64,000 nucleotides of DNA from Ilex aquifolium (lineage: Eukaryota > Streptophyta > Magnoliopsida > Aquifoliales > Aquifoliaceae), in assembly GCA_951799425.1 (NCBI GenBank), contig OX637407.1:2103501-2167500 (forward strand). The letters run 5' to 3'. The position numbers were made by a program, and so were the translations under genes. Under the pieces are notes generated by a model that searched no databases, had not been told where the DNA came from, and saw only the letters and a list, made by a program, of their open reading frames with translations. Below are positions 1-11,988 of this stretch, one piece after another. Position 1 is the first letter of the stretch. Each line of letters begins with the position of its first letter.

Positions 1-1755
1 CAAAATCGATCTGGAAGTAAGGGGTATGCTGTCAGACGTGTCCGGACAGGAGAAACACGCGTCCGGACGCACCGGGCATAATTTGAACGATCTGTGTTGA
101 GATTTTTCTTCAATTTTGGCATTATAAATACCTAAGTAACGACCCTTAGGCCTATGTTTAGCAATTGTTGGTCCAAGAAAACCCTAGAAAGCTTGAGAGG
201 AAGAAAGAGAAGAGACACGGGGAGGGTTCTCGCTTCGGGATTGATTCAAACACGCTAGGGTTATCTTCAATCATCGGATTAAAGGTAGGGGATTATTCTC
301 AAGTTATTTCATTGAGACTTAGGGTATAATTATGTATGTTTTAAATCATCTAGATTATTATATGATAAATATGCATGAGTTCTTGGTTTCTTTATCATTG
401 GAACATGGTCTTGAACAAAATACATGTTTGGGTTCAAGGAATACTTGTTTTTGAATTTCCAAAACCCTAGTTTTTCCAAAATACACGTTCTATTGTAAAA
501 AATATATATGAATTCTTGATTTCTAAAGTCCTATTCTTGATTAAATCATGTTATTATCTAATACTTGTTCTTGTTCCAACAAATTGTGATTTTTGGCTAA
601 ACTCTAGAATTTTGATATCGAAATTATGAATGTTCTCCTGAGATGATCTCTTGCATATTTTAATTCTTTATTACTGTAGTACACTAAGAATTGTAAAATT
701 GTTATACTTGAATTGGTAATGAAAATTGTGATTGGTTAAAGATTGTGGTTGTTGAGAAAGTTGTTGTTTCATCTCTTGTATGGTTTGTTGTGATGGACTT
801 GAATTGCCTTCGAGAGCTGCCGTAGAGTGTTACAGGTTAGTCTATCTCAGCGGGGGTGAGATGGTTGCCTAACACTTGTAGTAAATTGTTATTTGTGAGA
901 GCAACCACTATTGTTCACGTAAGTTCAGGGCTGAGGGATGATATACTTTTTCTGTGAGTGATTCGTCAATGTCGTGGGAGACGGTATACGCCCTTCCTAA
1001 AGTGATTTGTGATTTGGCCCCGTGGGGAATGATTGAGATTGTGTGGTTGTGATGGGTGAACGAGGTAGAATCGTTGTGTAGATTCCTGAGAAGCAACCAA
1101 CATACGTGACAATGGGGATGAACCAACATACATGAGAATGGGGATGAACCAATATACATGAGAATATGAGATGATGCTACTGAGTTAATTATTGACTACT
1201 TTAATTTCTTGCATGTTTATTCCTGTTATTGATTCATTGTATTCCGTACACTTGAGATCATTACAACTGTTATGGTTTTACTCTCAAAAATTTATATATG
1301 CTATTTTCCAAAAGAGACTTGCCTTCTTTTTATTGTTTTAAAAACCTTGTTGGGGTTTGAGAGGGATTTCCTACGGGCTTTTGCTCACCCCCTACAACAC
1401 ACTTACAACTTTTGGGCATAGAAGAGGATGTTTATGTGGATGAGCATGTTGATTTCGAGCTATTGGAGAATCAAGATGTGGACCCTATTTTAGAAGAATA
1501 GAGTTGTTCTATTTTTGGTTTAGAGTTTGAGAGATCTTTATGAAATAATGTTTTAGCTAGTTTTTATTATTCCGCTGCTAGATATTCTTTGGTTTTGAAT
1601 TGTAAATTGGAGAAGTACAATATTTTATACGTTTTAGTATTTATTCCTTGTCAAATGGATAAATGGGTTATTACTTAATGGTTATTTTTAGTCGCTCTCA
1701 TGATTGGATGATTTTAGATAGTAATGTCTTCCAGGGTGAATTTTGGGGCGTTACA
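1..1755 (+). mobile_element. Right part of a Tekay/Del-type LTR (3' or solo LTR)
   Basis: The segment ends in GGGGCGTTACA, the typical right end of Tekay/Del (chromovirus) LTRs. Directly after 1755 comes coding sequence of element B, so 1755 is an outer element end. The left end is outside the window, so 3' LTR and solo LTR cannot be told apart. Two CpG-centred palindromes (39-70) and a TATA box (122-130) mark the promoter side. The rest is noncoding; I see no gene. Family assignment rests on the LTR terminus and general layout only. Confidence 0.68.
39..130 (+). promoter_or_regulatory. LTR promoter: two TCCGGA palindromes plus TATA box
   Basis: TGTCCGGACA at 39-48 and GCGTCCGGACGC at 59-70 are perfect palindromes with centres 21 bp apart. 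TTATAAATA follows at 122-130. The order palindromes then TATA box is the same as in the Athila-like LTRs of this window. The sites are visible; the promoter function is inferred. Confidence 0.55.
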
Positions 1756-2077
1756 CTCGGCGTTGGAATAAAACTCCCACACCAATTCTTTCACTGCCTC
1801 CCCACCATTCCTCATATACATCAACCAACCCCTCGCCTCCATGTTGGCATAAAGTCCCAACTCCACAAAATCAATCAACTCAATCAATCTTTCACAAAAA
1901 ATAGCTTGAGTTTTGTAGAAGTTTTCATACCTATCTGCTTGAGGGCATTGAGGAACGAGTTTTGTCATATCTTCGGACAATGGGCCTCCCTTCTCGTTCC
2001 TCAATCACCTCATCCACTATATTGGGCTCTTGGTTGACCATTTTCCGTCTTGCGGGCATTTTCATTCTTGGAGGCAT
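1756..2077 (-). pseudogene. ORF2 of element B, N-terminal part (putative plant transposon protein type)
   Basis: The frame starts at the ATG at 2077-2075 with a basic N-terminus (MPPRMKMPARRKM). After about 48 codons it shifts frame near 1950 and continues as the region containing LGLYANMEARGW and GGEAVKELV. The same motifs occur at 55357-55653 in C. It ends abruptly at 1756 where the Tekay-type LTR is inserted after a Glu codon. The position downstream of pol is that of the env-like ORF in Athila/Calypso elements. I see no envelope features here and the function is unknown. Confidence 0.7.
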
Positions 2078-2286
2078 GGTTCTCGGTTTTGGGGGTTTAG
2101 GGTTTTGAAAACTTGGATTTCTTGGTGAAAAAGGTGAGAAATGAGGTGGGAAGGTGTTTGGGTTGCTTGATTTTGGGTAAAAATTGGAAATGGATGGAGT
2201 TTTGAGGGCTGGGAAGTGAAGGGTCACTGAGGGTTTTGGGGGGTTTTGAGGTTTTTGGATGATTTTGAAATGAAGAAGACGAACTA

Positions 2287-2690
2287 GGTATTTATAGGCT
2301 GGGAGTCGACGTTCGAACGTCATTGACATTAGAACGTGTGTAGAAGGATTTTAAACTGATGGTTCGAATGTTACCCTAGCGTTCGAACGTGGAGAGCTCC
2401 TAGTACTTTTGAGTTCTGTTAGAAAAAAAAGTATTGTAAGCTCCTGGCGTTCGAACGTGGATCTGGAGTTCGAACGTTAGTTTCTAGTTCAAACATTCTC
2501 AAAGCGTTCGAACGTTTGGAGATCCCAGTACTTTTTGGGTCCTTGCAGGAACCAAAGTACTGTAAGCATTCAACGTTCGAACGTTGAATGGTGTTCGAAC
2601 GTTGAGAGCTCGCAGTACTTTTGATATCCTGCAGAGGCCAAAGTACTATGAGAAACTGTCATTCGAACGTCAAATGGCGTTCGAACACTA
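2287..2690 (-). promoter_or_regulatory. Internal palindrome/hairpin array with TATA box upstream of ORF2 (B)
   Basis: Full and degenerate copies of CGTTCGAACG occur here in pairs, with centres 17-19 bp apart (for example 2578/2596 and 2664/2682). They alternate with inverted repeats of the form CAGTACTTT...AAAGTACTG, giving about three tandem units of roughly 105 bp. On the minus strand a TATA box (CCTATAAATACC, 2299-2288) follows, then a leader of about 210 bp to the ORF2 ATG at 2077. The same palindrome occurs in the LTR. The sites are visible; an internal promoter is inferred. Confidence 0.6.
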
Positions 2691-2827
2691 AATCAAAAAT
2701 CACAATTATATGCACATTTATACACACACATTAAAAGAAGGCTATTCACACAAATTTGAACTAAAAATTCATGGCGTCTCAGGATAAGTCCTTACCCACG
2801 CTTAAGGTTGGTATTCTAGGACATTCC

Positions 2828-3374
2828 TTACTCGGCCCATATTTTATTTCAACAAAAAAGATTTTGTACATCTGCAAAAAGTTATTTACACTTTTTACAA
2901 AAATTCGGACCCTTGGCTTTCATCCCAAAAACACAATTTTCCACAATTTTGTCAAAAAGCAATCTAATCCGAGTCTTCCTCTGTCTCCATGCCATTTGAA
3001 CCATCAGTGACTCTTCTAATTTCTTGTCGCACATAAAGGGTAAGCAAAGTACCAGAATAGCATAGCGTCTCGGGATAATCCTTACTCTGCCCATTCACTA
3101 TCTAGTCTAATCGATCGAGTGCGTGACCGAAAATTGGTTCAGAAGACTAATTATATTTTTTAATGTGAAAGATCCATCCACATTGTTTGCAGACACCAAG
3201 TCTTTTGGCACGATGACGTTTAGCAAAAGTGCTTTTGCCACACAGTGGATTCGCTTACTATTCTCAAATTTTGATTTTTCTTATCAATCTTTCTTTTCTC
3301 ATTATCACAGCATGCACATTATATGGAAAAGTGCGTAAAACTCCCAGACTGAACTAAAATTTTTTACTATCCAT
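2828..3374 (-). pseudogene. Decayed counterpart of the accessory ORF of C (spacer of B)
   Basis: Starting from an ATG at 3374, this stretch is colinear with the 182-codon frame of C (54162-54710), 547 against 549 bases. In B the frame has several stops (the first at codon 7) and an extra base in the last third. It shares the segments AKRLG, CKQC and VNGQSKDYPET. Whether either copy was ever coding is open. No known domain is recognised. Confidence 0.35.
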
Positions 3375-3574
3375 GCTTGCTAAGCTTTAAGACACTCTAT
3401 CTGGTTCTTTAACGTTTGCCAGTCACAAAGGTGATTGAAGCTGACTTAAAGACATGATCATCATAAAGACTGTAAAAATACGAAATACAAGACCTAATGC
3501 ACAATATAATCAAGAAAAAATTTTAAAAAAGGCACAAAGCACAAAATATGAACTAAAATATGAACTGTAGTTCT

Positions 3575-3587
3575 CACCCCCCAACCT
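3575..3587 (-). other. Internal polypurine-tract-like motif after pol (B)
   Basis: On the minus strand AGGTTGGGGGGTGA lies shortly after the end of pol, preceded by TTGAGGACAATG. The same arrangement follows pol in A (16037), H (37845) and C (53922). It resembles the terminal PPT of A (AAGTTGGGGGGTG). A second plus-strand priming site is possible but not shown. Confidence 0.45.
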
Positions 3588-3966
3588 AAACTCAACATTG
3601 TCCTCAATGTTTCGAATTTACCAGTATACTCAAAGTTGAGTTGGGATTGAAAGTAGAGATCTTGTTTATCTGTCGACGCCTACAAAAAAAATACACAAAT
3701 TAATCATCTTTACGAAGATATGAGTTTCGGGTATGATGAAAATTCTTGTGTGTGAGTGTGAACAAGAGCAGGACACCCATGCACAAATACAAGATTAAAG
3801 TGCAAAACATGAAGCAAAGGATTGTGTCTGTGGAGTGTGTGGCCATGGATTTGCAGGGGGTGGGTCATTTTGCAGAGAACAGAGAAAATGAAGAAGAAAA
3901 AAAAAGAAGAAAATGAGGGGAGAGGAACAGCGATGGATGGGAAAAAAGGGAAAAGGGTTGGAGGCC
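3588..3966. other. Post-pol noncoding segment of B
   Basis: About 380 bases lie between the internal PPT-like motif and the integrase tail. They include a stretch rich in A and G on the plus strand (3885-3960). Short overlapping frames occur on both strands, but none matches anything in C well enough to support a gene. Confidence 0.5.
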
Positions 3967-5379
3967 TTATAAAGGCATCCCAGCGGGTTGGTTTGGGTTG
4001 GATTTTTCCTGACCCGACCCCTTTTTGTGTCGGTAGACCCAAATCTCGGAGGAATATTTTGGGTCCATTAAAAGAATGGTTTCCACATTTTTAACAAAGT
4101 CTTCAAAAAATGGTTTCAAACGCTGACCATTGACAGTAAAAATATTTCCATTTGATGGGTTTTCCACCTCTACTGCTCCATGTCCAAACACTTTTTTGAC
4201 AATGTAAGGCCCAGTCCACCTTGACCTCAACTTACCAGGAAATAGGCGGAGCCTTGAATTTAATAACATGACTTTTTTGTGAAGGGGCAAATTCCTTCCT
4301 TACTATGTTTTTATCAAGAAAGATTTTCCTACTTTCCTTTGCAATTTTTGCATTGTCATATACCTCATTCCGCAGCTCTTCCAATTCATTAATCTGAATT
4401 TTTTTTGAGATTCCAGCCTTGTCTAGGTCAAAGTTCATTGCTTTAATGGCCCAGTATGCTCTGTGTTCCAATTCCACAGGTAGGTGACAAGGCTTGCCAT
4501 AGACTAATCGATAAGAAGACATGCCCAAAATTGTTTTAAAAGTAGTGCGATATGCCTAGAGTGCATCAGTTAGTCTTAACGACCAATCTTTGCGGTCTAG
4601 GTTTACCATTTTTTCTAATATCAGTTTGATCTCTCAATTAGCCAATTTAGCCTGTCCACTGGTCTGTGGATGATAAGGGGTTGCAATTTTGTGAAAAATC
4701 AAGTATTTTTTCATCAAATTTCAGAAAGGACGATTGCAAAAATGAGCACCCCCATCAGTTATAATGGATTTAGGAATTCCAAATCTTGACAAGATGTTTT
4801 CTTTTAAAAACTTAATCATTATTCGGTGATCATTATTTCGGCATGCAATTGCTTCAACCCATTTGGACACATAATCAACTGCCACTAAAATATATAGATA
4901 GCCAAAGGAAGGGGAAATGGTCTCACAAAATTGATGCCCCAACTGTAAAAAATTTCAATCACCAGAATTGGGTTTAAGGGCATCATGTTTCTTTTAGAAA
5001 TGCTTCCCAACCTTTGGCATCTATCACATGTTAGACAAAAGACATGGACATCCTTAAAAAGTGAGGGCCAAAAAAATCCACACTGTAAGATTTTCGCAGC
5101 GGTTTTTTTAGATGAAAAATGATATTACATTTCTGCTCTCATGCTCGAGGATGCAACGCCTTATGATTTGATCCTTACAGTACTTAAACACGTATGGATC
5201 CTCCCAAAAGAAATTACGAACCTCCCTCATAAATTTCTTCTTATCCATCAATGTAAAGGAAGGAGGAAACTTACTAGTAGCAAGGAAGTTAACAATATCA
5301 GCGTACCATGACATTTCATTGACTATGAATAGTTGTTCTTCAGGGAAGTTTTTATTGATTGACAGTCCATCCTCATGAA
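3967..5379 (-). pseudogene. Integrase region of element B pol
   Basis: This is the decayed integrase. Recognisable pieces are the central core around SWGINF and DYVSKWVEA (4942-4721), the segment containing [16 protein letters not shown] (4528-4232), and the C-terminal part with [15 protein letters not shown] and [10 protein letters not shown] (4290-4070). Several frameshifts and stops separate them. Integrases of this type insert the cDNA using a DDE triad; here the frame is too broken to be active. The order after RNase H and the similarity to C and A make the call firm. Confidence 0.8.
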
Positions 5380-6670
5380 ATTCATACGTTAACCTGGACA
5401 GATGATCTGCTACCACATTCTCAACACCCTTCTTGTCCTTAATGATCAGATCAAACTCTTGGAGTAAAAGTATCCATCTTAAGAGCCTTGGCTTGGCATC
5501 CTTCTTTGTGAGCAAGAATTTTAATGTTGCATGGTCAGTGAACAAAATAACAGAAGAACCAACAAGATAAGAACAAAATTTTTCCAGAGCAAAAACTACA
5601 GCAAGCAATTCTTATTCAGTCGTTGAATAATCCATTTGAGCATCGTTCAAAGTTTTGCTTGCATAGTAAATCACATATGATTTCTTATCCTTTCTTTGTC
5701 CCAACACAGCTCCTACAACATAATCACTTGCATCACACATTAATTCAAACGGTAGAGTCCAGTCAGGAGGTTTCATTATTTGGGTAGAAATTAACAAACC
5801 TTTAAGCTTATCAAAAGATTTCTGGCATGCTTCACTCCACACAAAAGATACATCCTGACTTAGGAGATGACACATGGGTTTAACTATGGTACTAAAGTCT
5901 TTTATGAATCTCCTATAGAACCATGCATGTCCTAAAAATGATCGGACATCTTTAACAGTCTTGGGAGCAGGCAAATTTTCAATCAGATCTATTTTTGTCT
6001 TGTCAACTTTCATGCCTTCAAACGAAACAATGTGACATAGGACAATGCCTTGTGTTACAATGAAATGGCATTTCTCCCAATTGAGCACTAGATTGGCTTC
6101 CTTAAATCTTATCAACACTTTCTCCAGATTTTTCAGACACAAATCAAACGAATCCCCATATACAGAAAAATCATCTATGACCACTTCCAAAAATTTCTCA
6201 AACATGTCGCTAAAAAAACTCAGTATGCACCTTTGGAATGTTGCAGGAGCTTTACAAAGTCCAAATGACATTCTTTTGAATGCAAAGGTGCCATAGGGGC
6301 ATGTGAATTTTGTTTTCTCCTGGTCATTTAGTGCTATCTCGATTTGGTTATACCCAGAATACCCATCCATGAAACAGTAGAATTCATGACCTACAATTCT
6401 CTCTAAGACTTGATCAAGAAAGGGTAGAGGAAAATGGTCTTTTCTAGTTACCAAATTGAGTTTTCGATAGTCTATACACATCCGCCACCTTGTGACAACT
6501 TGAGTTGGTATTAGTTCATTGGCATCATTTTTTACCACTATGACCTCAGACTTCTTGGGCACAACTTGGGTTGGGCTAACCCATTTGCTATCAGAGATGG
6601 GAAAGATTATTCCTGCATCTAATAGCTTAAGCACCTCAGTTCTCACAACTTCCTTCATGTGAGGGTTCAT
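5380..6670 (-). pseudogene. Reverse transcriptase and RNase H of element B
   Basis: The RT part (6670-5800) is one long frame with CIDYRKLN, DHFPLPFLDQ, GYSGYNQIEIA and the catalytic segment VIDDFSVYG, keeping the Asp pair. RNase H follows with [22 protein letters not shown] and [11 protein letters not shown], ending at VADHLSRL (about 5390). A TAA at 5611-5609, just after YSTTE, breaks RNase H; C has a sense codon there. Apart from this stop the domain pair is well preserved. Confidence 0.85.
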
Positions 6671-7024
6671 TCGTTACTGCATTTGAAGAGAGGGTTTTGA
6701 ATCATCTACAAGGTATATAACATGATTGCAGATTAACGGGCTTATACATTTCAAGCCAGAGATGCTCCACCCAATGGTGCTTTTATGGCGTCTAAGAACT
6801 TCAATCAACTTAGACTCTTGCAAGTCTATAAGCTTTGATGAAATTACTACTGGGTATGACTCGTCCTCCCCTAAGAATACATATTTGAGGTCAAATGGGA
6901 GCGGTTTTAGTTCAGGCTTTGGTGGCTTGACACTTGATGAGGGTGGCTTTGTGCCACTTGGTGAGATTTCTTCGAATTTGGGTGTCCATGTCCCAATAGT
7001 GTGAGCAGGGCAATTCTTTGGGTT

Positions 7025-7501
7025 TTAATCATCATCTGTTGTCTCAGATATGATAGGCTCCAACAGAGAAGATTCAGTAGGGTTTTCACAAAATGTGTTA
7101 TCTAGATGTTCCTGTATCAGAGACTCGATGGAATTTATTTCTCTCACTTCCTTGTCCTCTCCTGGGTGTTTGGCAATATTGAAAATATTCAGTTCAAGAG
7201 TCATATTCATGAAAGTTAATTTCATGACTCCATTCCTGTAATTAATCAGTGCATTTGAAGTTGCTAGGAAGGGTCGACCAAGAAAAATGGGAATGACAAA
7301 GTTGTCCACTTGGACAAGCACATCTTCAACAATGCCCATGAGAATTTTGACAGATCTGTTTGCCAACTGGAGTGTGACACAAGTGGGTTTGAGTTCACCC
7401 AGACCCAATTGCTGGTAGATAGAGAAAGGGAGCAAATTGACACTGGCTTCAAGATCTAATAGTGCTTGTTCTATTCTGAAGTTTCCAATGACACATGCCA
7501 C
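7025..7501 (-). pseudogene. Aspartic protease region of element B
   Basis: The 158-codon frame contains the retropepsin-like motif as DLEASVNLLP, where A and C have DLGASVNLLP. Glycine in the active-site triad is thus replaced by glutamate. Compared with C, about 20 residues are missing in frame between VDNFV and LGRPFL. The frame runs on into the linker toward RT (GEDKEVREINSIES). The protease normally processes Gag-Pol; this copy is probably inactive. Confidence 0.75.
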
Positions 7502-8372
7502 AGTTGGATACCCCGAATCCTTGTATTTTGGAGGGGTTTTTGTTGAAGTAGGGCACTGGCTTGTTCTGTCAAGAAGGCTCTTTTTTGGAGATTATGGCTT
7601 CTTTTGATTGTGCACAAGTCTTTTAGAAACTTGGCATAAGATGGAACCTACTTGATTGCATCCAGAAGTGAGATATTGATCTTTACTTGATTAAAAAGCT
7701 CATAAATTTTTGGCTGGTTATTCAACTTCTGTACTATTTTGAGTCTATGAGAAAAAGGAGCAGGAATAGGACACGAAGGTTCTTTTTCCTTTGATGGTTT
7801 TGGGCCCTGTTCAATCATAGGTTCAGGTTCTTCTTCAATCACAAGTTCAAGCTCTACTGGTGCATCGACTGGGATTGACTCAAGTTTTGGCTTTGGAATT
7901 AACATGTCTCTGATGGTTTTGTCAATCACCTTGCCACTTCTCAGTGTAGTGACAACTTGGGCTTGGTCTTGTGGGTTTTCCATGATTGAATGATTTTCCA
8001 CATGGAATTGGTCTTGCGGTTGTTTTGGTTGGGTAGGAAACTTGCCTTTCTCATATGTGGTCATGGATTGGGTCAGCTTTTGGATGTGGCTTTTAAGATC
8101 CTTGAAAGAATGGGTGGTCTGTGCTTTGAAATCAGTAAAACCCTGAGTGGAACTATTGTTGTAGTTTATTTGGCTTTACATAAACTGATTCAGTGTGTCC
8201 TCAAGGTTCCTCTTTTGTGGTGGTTGGTCTCGTTGATATGTAGGAGGTCCTTGAGGTAGTGGTTGTCAATTTTGTTGTGGGTTCATGGGAGTTGGTTGTG
8301 TGTTTCTTCAACTGAAGTTTGGGTGATTCCACCACCCTGGATTGTATGTTTCAGAATATGGGTTAGAGTAAG
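7502..8372 (-). pseudogene. Gag C-terminal and Gag-Pol linker of element B (left of insertion)
   Basis: On the minus strand this continues the gag frame interrupted at 21604. The first codons read SNPYSETYNPGWWNHPNFS, matching C's gag at 49050-49110. Then comes the low-complexity linker with TTLRSGK and a Glu/Pro-rich stretch (EEEPEPMIEQGPK) up to the part with LNNQPKIYELFNQVKINISLLDAIK. Stops are present. The match to C proves that the two gag halves of B belong together. Confidence 0.75.
8368..8372. repeat. Target site duplication GTAAG, left copy (element A)
   Basis: GTAAG directly precedes the left LTR of A and is repeated at 21599-21603 after its right LTR. The five-base length fits Ty3/gypsy integration. 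Confidence 0.9.
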
Positions 8373-10032
8373 TGATTAGCACAAAATATTGCATATTTTA
8401 TGTACATTTGCACCCCTTTTATGCTTGTTTTTGTGGTGAAAATGTGAGAAAATGCAATGTTTCGAGCTTGTAATGAGGTTTCGGTGTGTTTGCAGATAAA
8501 AGAGATTAAATGGTGCATGTTAGGCCCTATCATGGTGCTTAAATTCAATGGAGTTGAGGGGGAGGCTTGACGAGAGCTTGGAAGGTGAAGGAACCAAGAA
8601 TTGAGAAAAATAAGGGAAAACCTACCGGTAGGTTTTGGCTACTGGATGTGCACCTACCGCAAACCTACCGATAGTTTTTGCTCACTGGAGTAAAACATAC
8701 CGGTAGGTTTTCCATCGACCTACCGGTAGGTTTTGCTGAAACTGCCAGACTTCTGCAACTCAGCTCCAACTGCTTGGGGTCCCACCTACACTTCTCCCAC
8801 ACCTTCCCTGACATGTTCCACATACAACCATGCCATCTCTTACACAAAAGCCTGACTTGGAAGAAGAAGCATGGAAGAAGAAGAGAGAGAAGGAGAGAGA
8901 CAGACAAAGTGGCAGGGGGTGCAAGCATGTCTGCACCTTGCTAGTGCAGGCTTCCAAACCTACCCAATTGATGAATACTCTACACAATATAGACCATAGA
9001 GCTCCATGGACGAAAATATAGAAAACATTAGACATTATTCAGTTGGTATTTCATTGTAGAGAGAGAAGCTCCAAGGTAGAAGACATAGTTAGAGAGAGAA
9101 AGCTTAGATTTCTTGCATTTCTTCCACCCATTTCACTTGTAATCTTTCTTAAGACTCTTGTAAGCTTCATTTAATGTCTTTAATGTCATTTATTATAATT
9201 ACATTGCAATTTTAGTTCTACATTTTGGATTTCACCATTGTTGCAGGAAGTTTTCTTCATTTCAAGTTTTAAAATGGGTATTGAATGTTTTTATTCCTAT
9301 TTTAAGTTTCATTGCATTAAACTAAGTTCCAATCTTTATTTCTTTACAATGAATCTTCATTACATTTATGTTCTTGCTTTAAATATGAGTAGCTAAGCTT
9401 ATAGTTGGCTAATCCAAGGGAGAACTCCTCTTGGGTATGCTAAATGAACTCTTCCTTCTTTCCCCCTCGTAGTGTACGTTGGTTTGGTTTGACTAGGTTG
9501 AGTGTGGACATGGTTGTAAGTTATTGATACACCATAGACTTGTCACGGTATATGCTTGAATCCTCACCTCCATTTTAGTCTCGCGCTTCCTATGAATCAA
9601 TCAAACATCTAGACACCATTGGAGGAAGGTCTTGAGTTGACTTGGCATTCCCATTGGAATGACCTCTTCGGATTAGCCAACACTTGTTTTCATTACATTT
9701 CTATAACCAATCTTCACTCACCAAAACTCAAACATCAAAGATTTTTACATTTTTCCTTTTTCACCAAAATCACCTTCAAAACAATTCACCTCTTTTCCTG
9801 AGGAGACGACCTTGGAATACGATTTCCAAGTAAAACACGACACTCAAAAGTCTCCTTGCGCTTGGGGAGCACTTTTTTTCACACACACACACGCATTTTC
9901 ATTCCCACTATTCTGTTTATCTCATCTCTTGCATCATTCCGAGGGAGAGTGACACTCCCCTATTTGTATAAACCATACACATACTACGGGATGATGTTTA
10001 GAGATTAGGAACACTCGGAAAGAATTCAAGCA
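8373..10032 (+). repeat. 5' LTR of element A
   Basis: It starts TGATTAGCACAAAATATTGC and ends TCAAGCA just before the PBS. It is colinear with 20012-21598. It carries CCTACCGGTAGG palindromes (8621-8730), a conserved segment with GAGGAGACGACCTTGGAATA (about 9799), a short CA repeat near 9880, and GAGGGAGAGTGACACTCCC (about 9941-9959) near the end. H and E share the start and these blocks, so they are the same broad family. Confidence 0.9.
8621..8730 (+). promoter_or_regulatory. CCTACCGGTAGG palindrome array in 5' LTR of A
   Basis: Perfect CCTACCGGTAGG copies lie at 8621-8632 and 8719-8730, with near copies at about 8664 and 8698. The interval text (CACCTACCGCAAACCTACC, then TTTTGCTCACTGGAGTAAAAC) is nearly identical to the internal array at 17930-18046. 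No classical TATA box is obvious downstream. Confidence 0.6.
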
Positions 10033-10036
10033 TTTT

Positions 10037-10054
10037 TCGCGCCATTGTCGGGGA
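10037..10054 (+). other. Primer-binding site of A (tRNA-Asp type)
   Basis: The motif TCGCGCCATTGTCGGGGA follows the LTR by 4 bases. It matches TGGCGCCGTTGCCGGGGA, the complement of the 3' end of plant tRNA-Asp, at 15 of 18 positions. The mismatches are consistent with age. Confidence 0.8.
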
Positions 10055-10091
10055 AGGCAAAACGTTGAATTGAGAAGGTAATTTTCAGACG

Positions 10092-11879
10092 ATGAAGGTA
10101 AGTCCCGTGAAATCTCATCACGGGCTTAGGTACGTCGCCCCTTGTATAAAATTTTGTTACTTGTTTTTATTATATATATTGCATTGTATGTGGGGACGGG
10201 ACGACCAAAATCGATTGGTTAGACAACCCTTAGGCCTCAACATGAATACTGAACAAGAACCACCCGAGGATGCCGGTGACAACTTTGAGGAGTTGGGTGC
10301 CAATGCTAATGTCCCAAGGGGGGGAGGAATGCAAGACCCTAGAATGTCAAACTCTAGAATGCATTTCCCTCCTAGGAATGAAGGGAACAATGTTCCCATT
10401 GATCCTCCGGTGAGGTCAATGCGGGATTTTCTCCAACCCACACGTAGCACCACTCCCTCATGCATTCTCTTACCGGTCCAAGCTCAGGCCTTCCTAGTTA
10501 AGCCGGGAATGTTGCAACTACTTCCTACATTCCACGGAATTGAAAAGGAAAATCCTTATTTGCACATTAAGGAATTCGAGGATATAGTTGCAACCTTCCT
10601 CACTAATCACGCTATGGAAGACATAGCTCACTTGAAATTGTTTCCCTTTTCCCTTAAGGACAAAGCAAAAACGTGGTTGAATTCCTTGCGGCCTCGATCC
10701 ATAACCTCTTGGGCACAAATGCTTTCTGAGTTTTTGAACAAATTTTTTCTGGTGCCTAGAACCACCGCTCTTAAAAAGAAAATCCAAAAATTCTTGGAAA
10801 AGCCCAATGAGCAATTTTATAACTATTGGGATCGCTATAAGGAATTGCTCTAATCCATTCCACACCATGGTTTTGAATCATGGCAATTGGTGAGTTTCTT
10901 CTACGAAGGGATTACACCGGGCCATAGACAATTCATTGATATGATATGCAATGGCGAGTTCTTGAACAAGGATCCTGATGAGGCCCTAGACTACTTTAGT
11001 ACATTGGCGCAAAATGCCCAATCTTGGGATATCACAGATCCCACCGATGTACCGAGGCCTTCTCCAGGTAGTAATCAAGCACAAGGGGGAGTGATGTATG
11101 ATTTGAAAGACCGAGAAGAGTTGATTTCTAAAATCACCAGGTTGTCACGGAAGGTGGAGAATTTAGAAGTTAATAGGAGACACGAGGTGTCCAATGTTTC
11201 AATGACCAAGGAGTTTTGCTCAATTTGTTAGAGTTTGGAGCATTCCATATCGAAGTGCCCTAACATTCCGGCACTTAAGGAAGTGTACCACAAGCAAGTC
11301 AATGCCTTTAATCAAATGAGGCAATCATTCTCCCCACACTCGAACACTTACAATTCGGGTTGGAGCAATCACCCGAACTTTAGTTGGAGAAATGAGAATC
11401 CCACTCCTCATGGGTCTAATGCATATACACCTCCAATGCCTCCCAAGCAAAGTCAATACCAATGTCAAGGGCAAGCGTCTAGCTCTCAATACCCCCTGTC
11501 CAATCTGCAAGGGTAATCACCAAACCCGCCTCCACATAATTTTTCCCAAATTCCACCTCCACAAAGTATTTCTCAACAAGGACCATCCAATCCTCCCACC
11601 TACCAACCTCCCCATAAGAGGAATGTGGAGGAAGTGCTTTATAATTTCATCCAAAGCCAATCTGCCATTAACAATCAAAATGCCGCAGCTTTTAATGACA
11701 TTCGGACTCAACTCACTAAGTTGACCAATTCCATGGGGGCATCACAACAAGAGAATGGGAAATTCCCCACTCAACCCCAAGAAAACCCTAGAGGCCAACA
11801 TGTCATTAAGTCGTCCGAACCCACTAGTGAGAGTTTTGGGCAACTCAAGGTGGTCACCACCCTTCGAAGTGGCAAATAA
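10092..11879 (+). pseudogene. Gag of element A
   Basis: The frame opens at the ATG at 10092, though ATGs at 10188 or 10242 may be the true start because 10092 overlaps the leader hairpin. The capsid-type (retrotrans_gag) part contains FHGIEKENPYLHIKEFED, LKLFPFSLKDKAKTWLNSL and WAQMLSEFLNKFF. A zinc knuckle follows (CSIC...H...C, about 11217-11260), then a Pro/Gln-rich linker to TTLRSGK. Stops at 10851, 11229, 11514 and 11877 interrupt it, with a frame change between 11516 and 11625. Confidence 0.85.
10098..10124 (+). ncRNA. Leader hairpin with splice-donor-like GGTAAGT (A)
   Basis: GGTAAGT at 10097-10103 is followed by a perfect 7-bp stem: CCCGTGA (10104-10110), a 7-base loop, and TCACGGG (10118-10124). 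H has the same arrangement at 36591-36617. Position just after the PBS suggests a packaging or dimerisation signal, or a splice donor. The structure is seen; the role is inferred. Confidence 0.45.
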
Positions 11880-11988
11880 ATTGATAAGACCATTGTGCCA
11901 AAAGTCTCACCCAAAGCTACATTGCCAATAGAAGAAGAGACCAAGGGTGACACTGAGAGGGGTGAGGTGAGTGAGAAAGAAAGGTTGA

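Noticed and set aside
2287..2690. Palindrome array read as terminal inverted repeats of a MITE
   Set aside because: There are many internal copies, no target duplication at the ends, and the same array recurs in LTRs of the same family.
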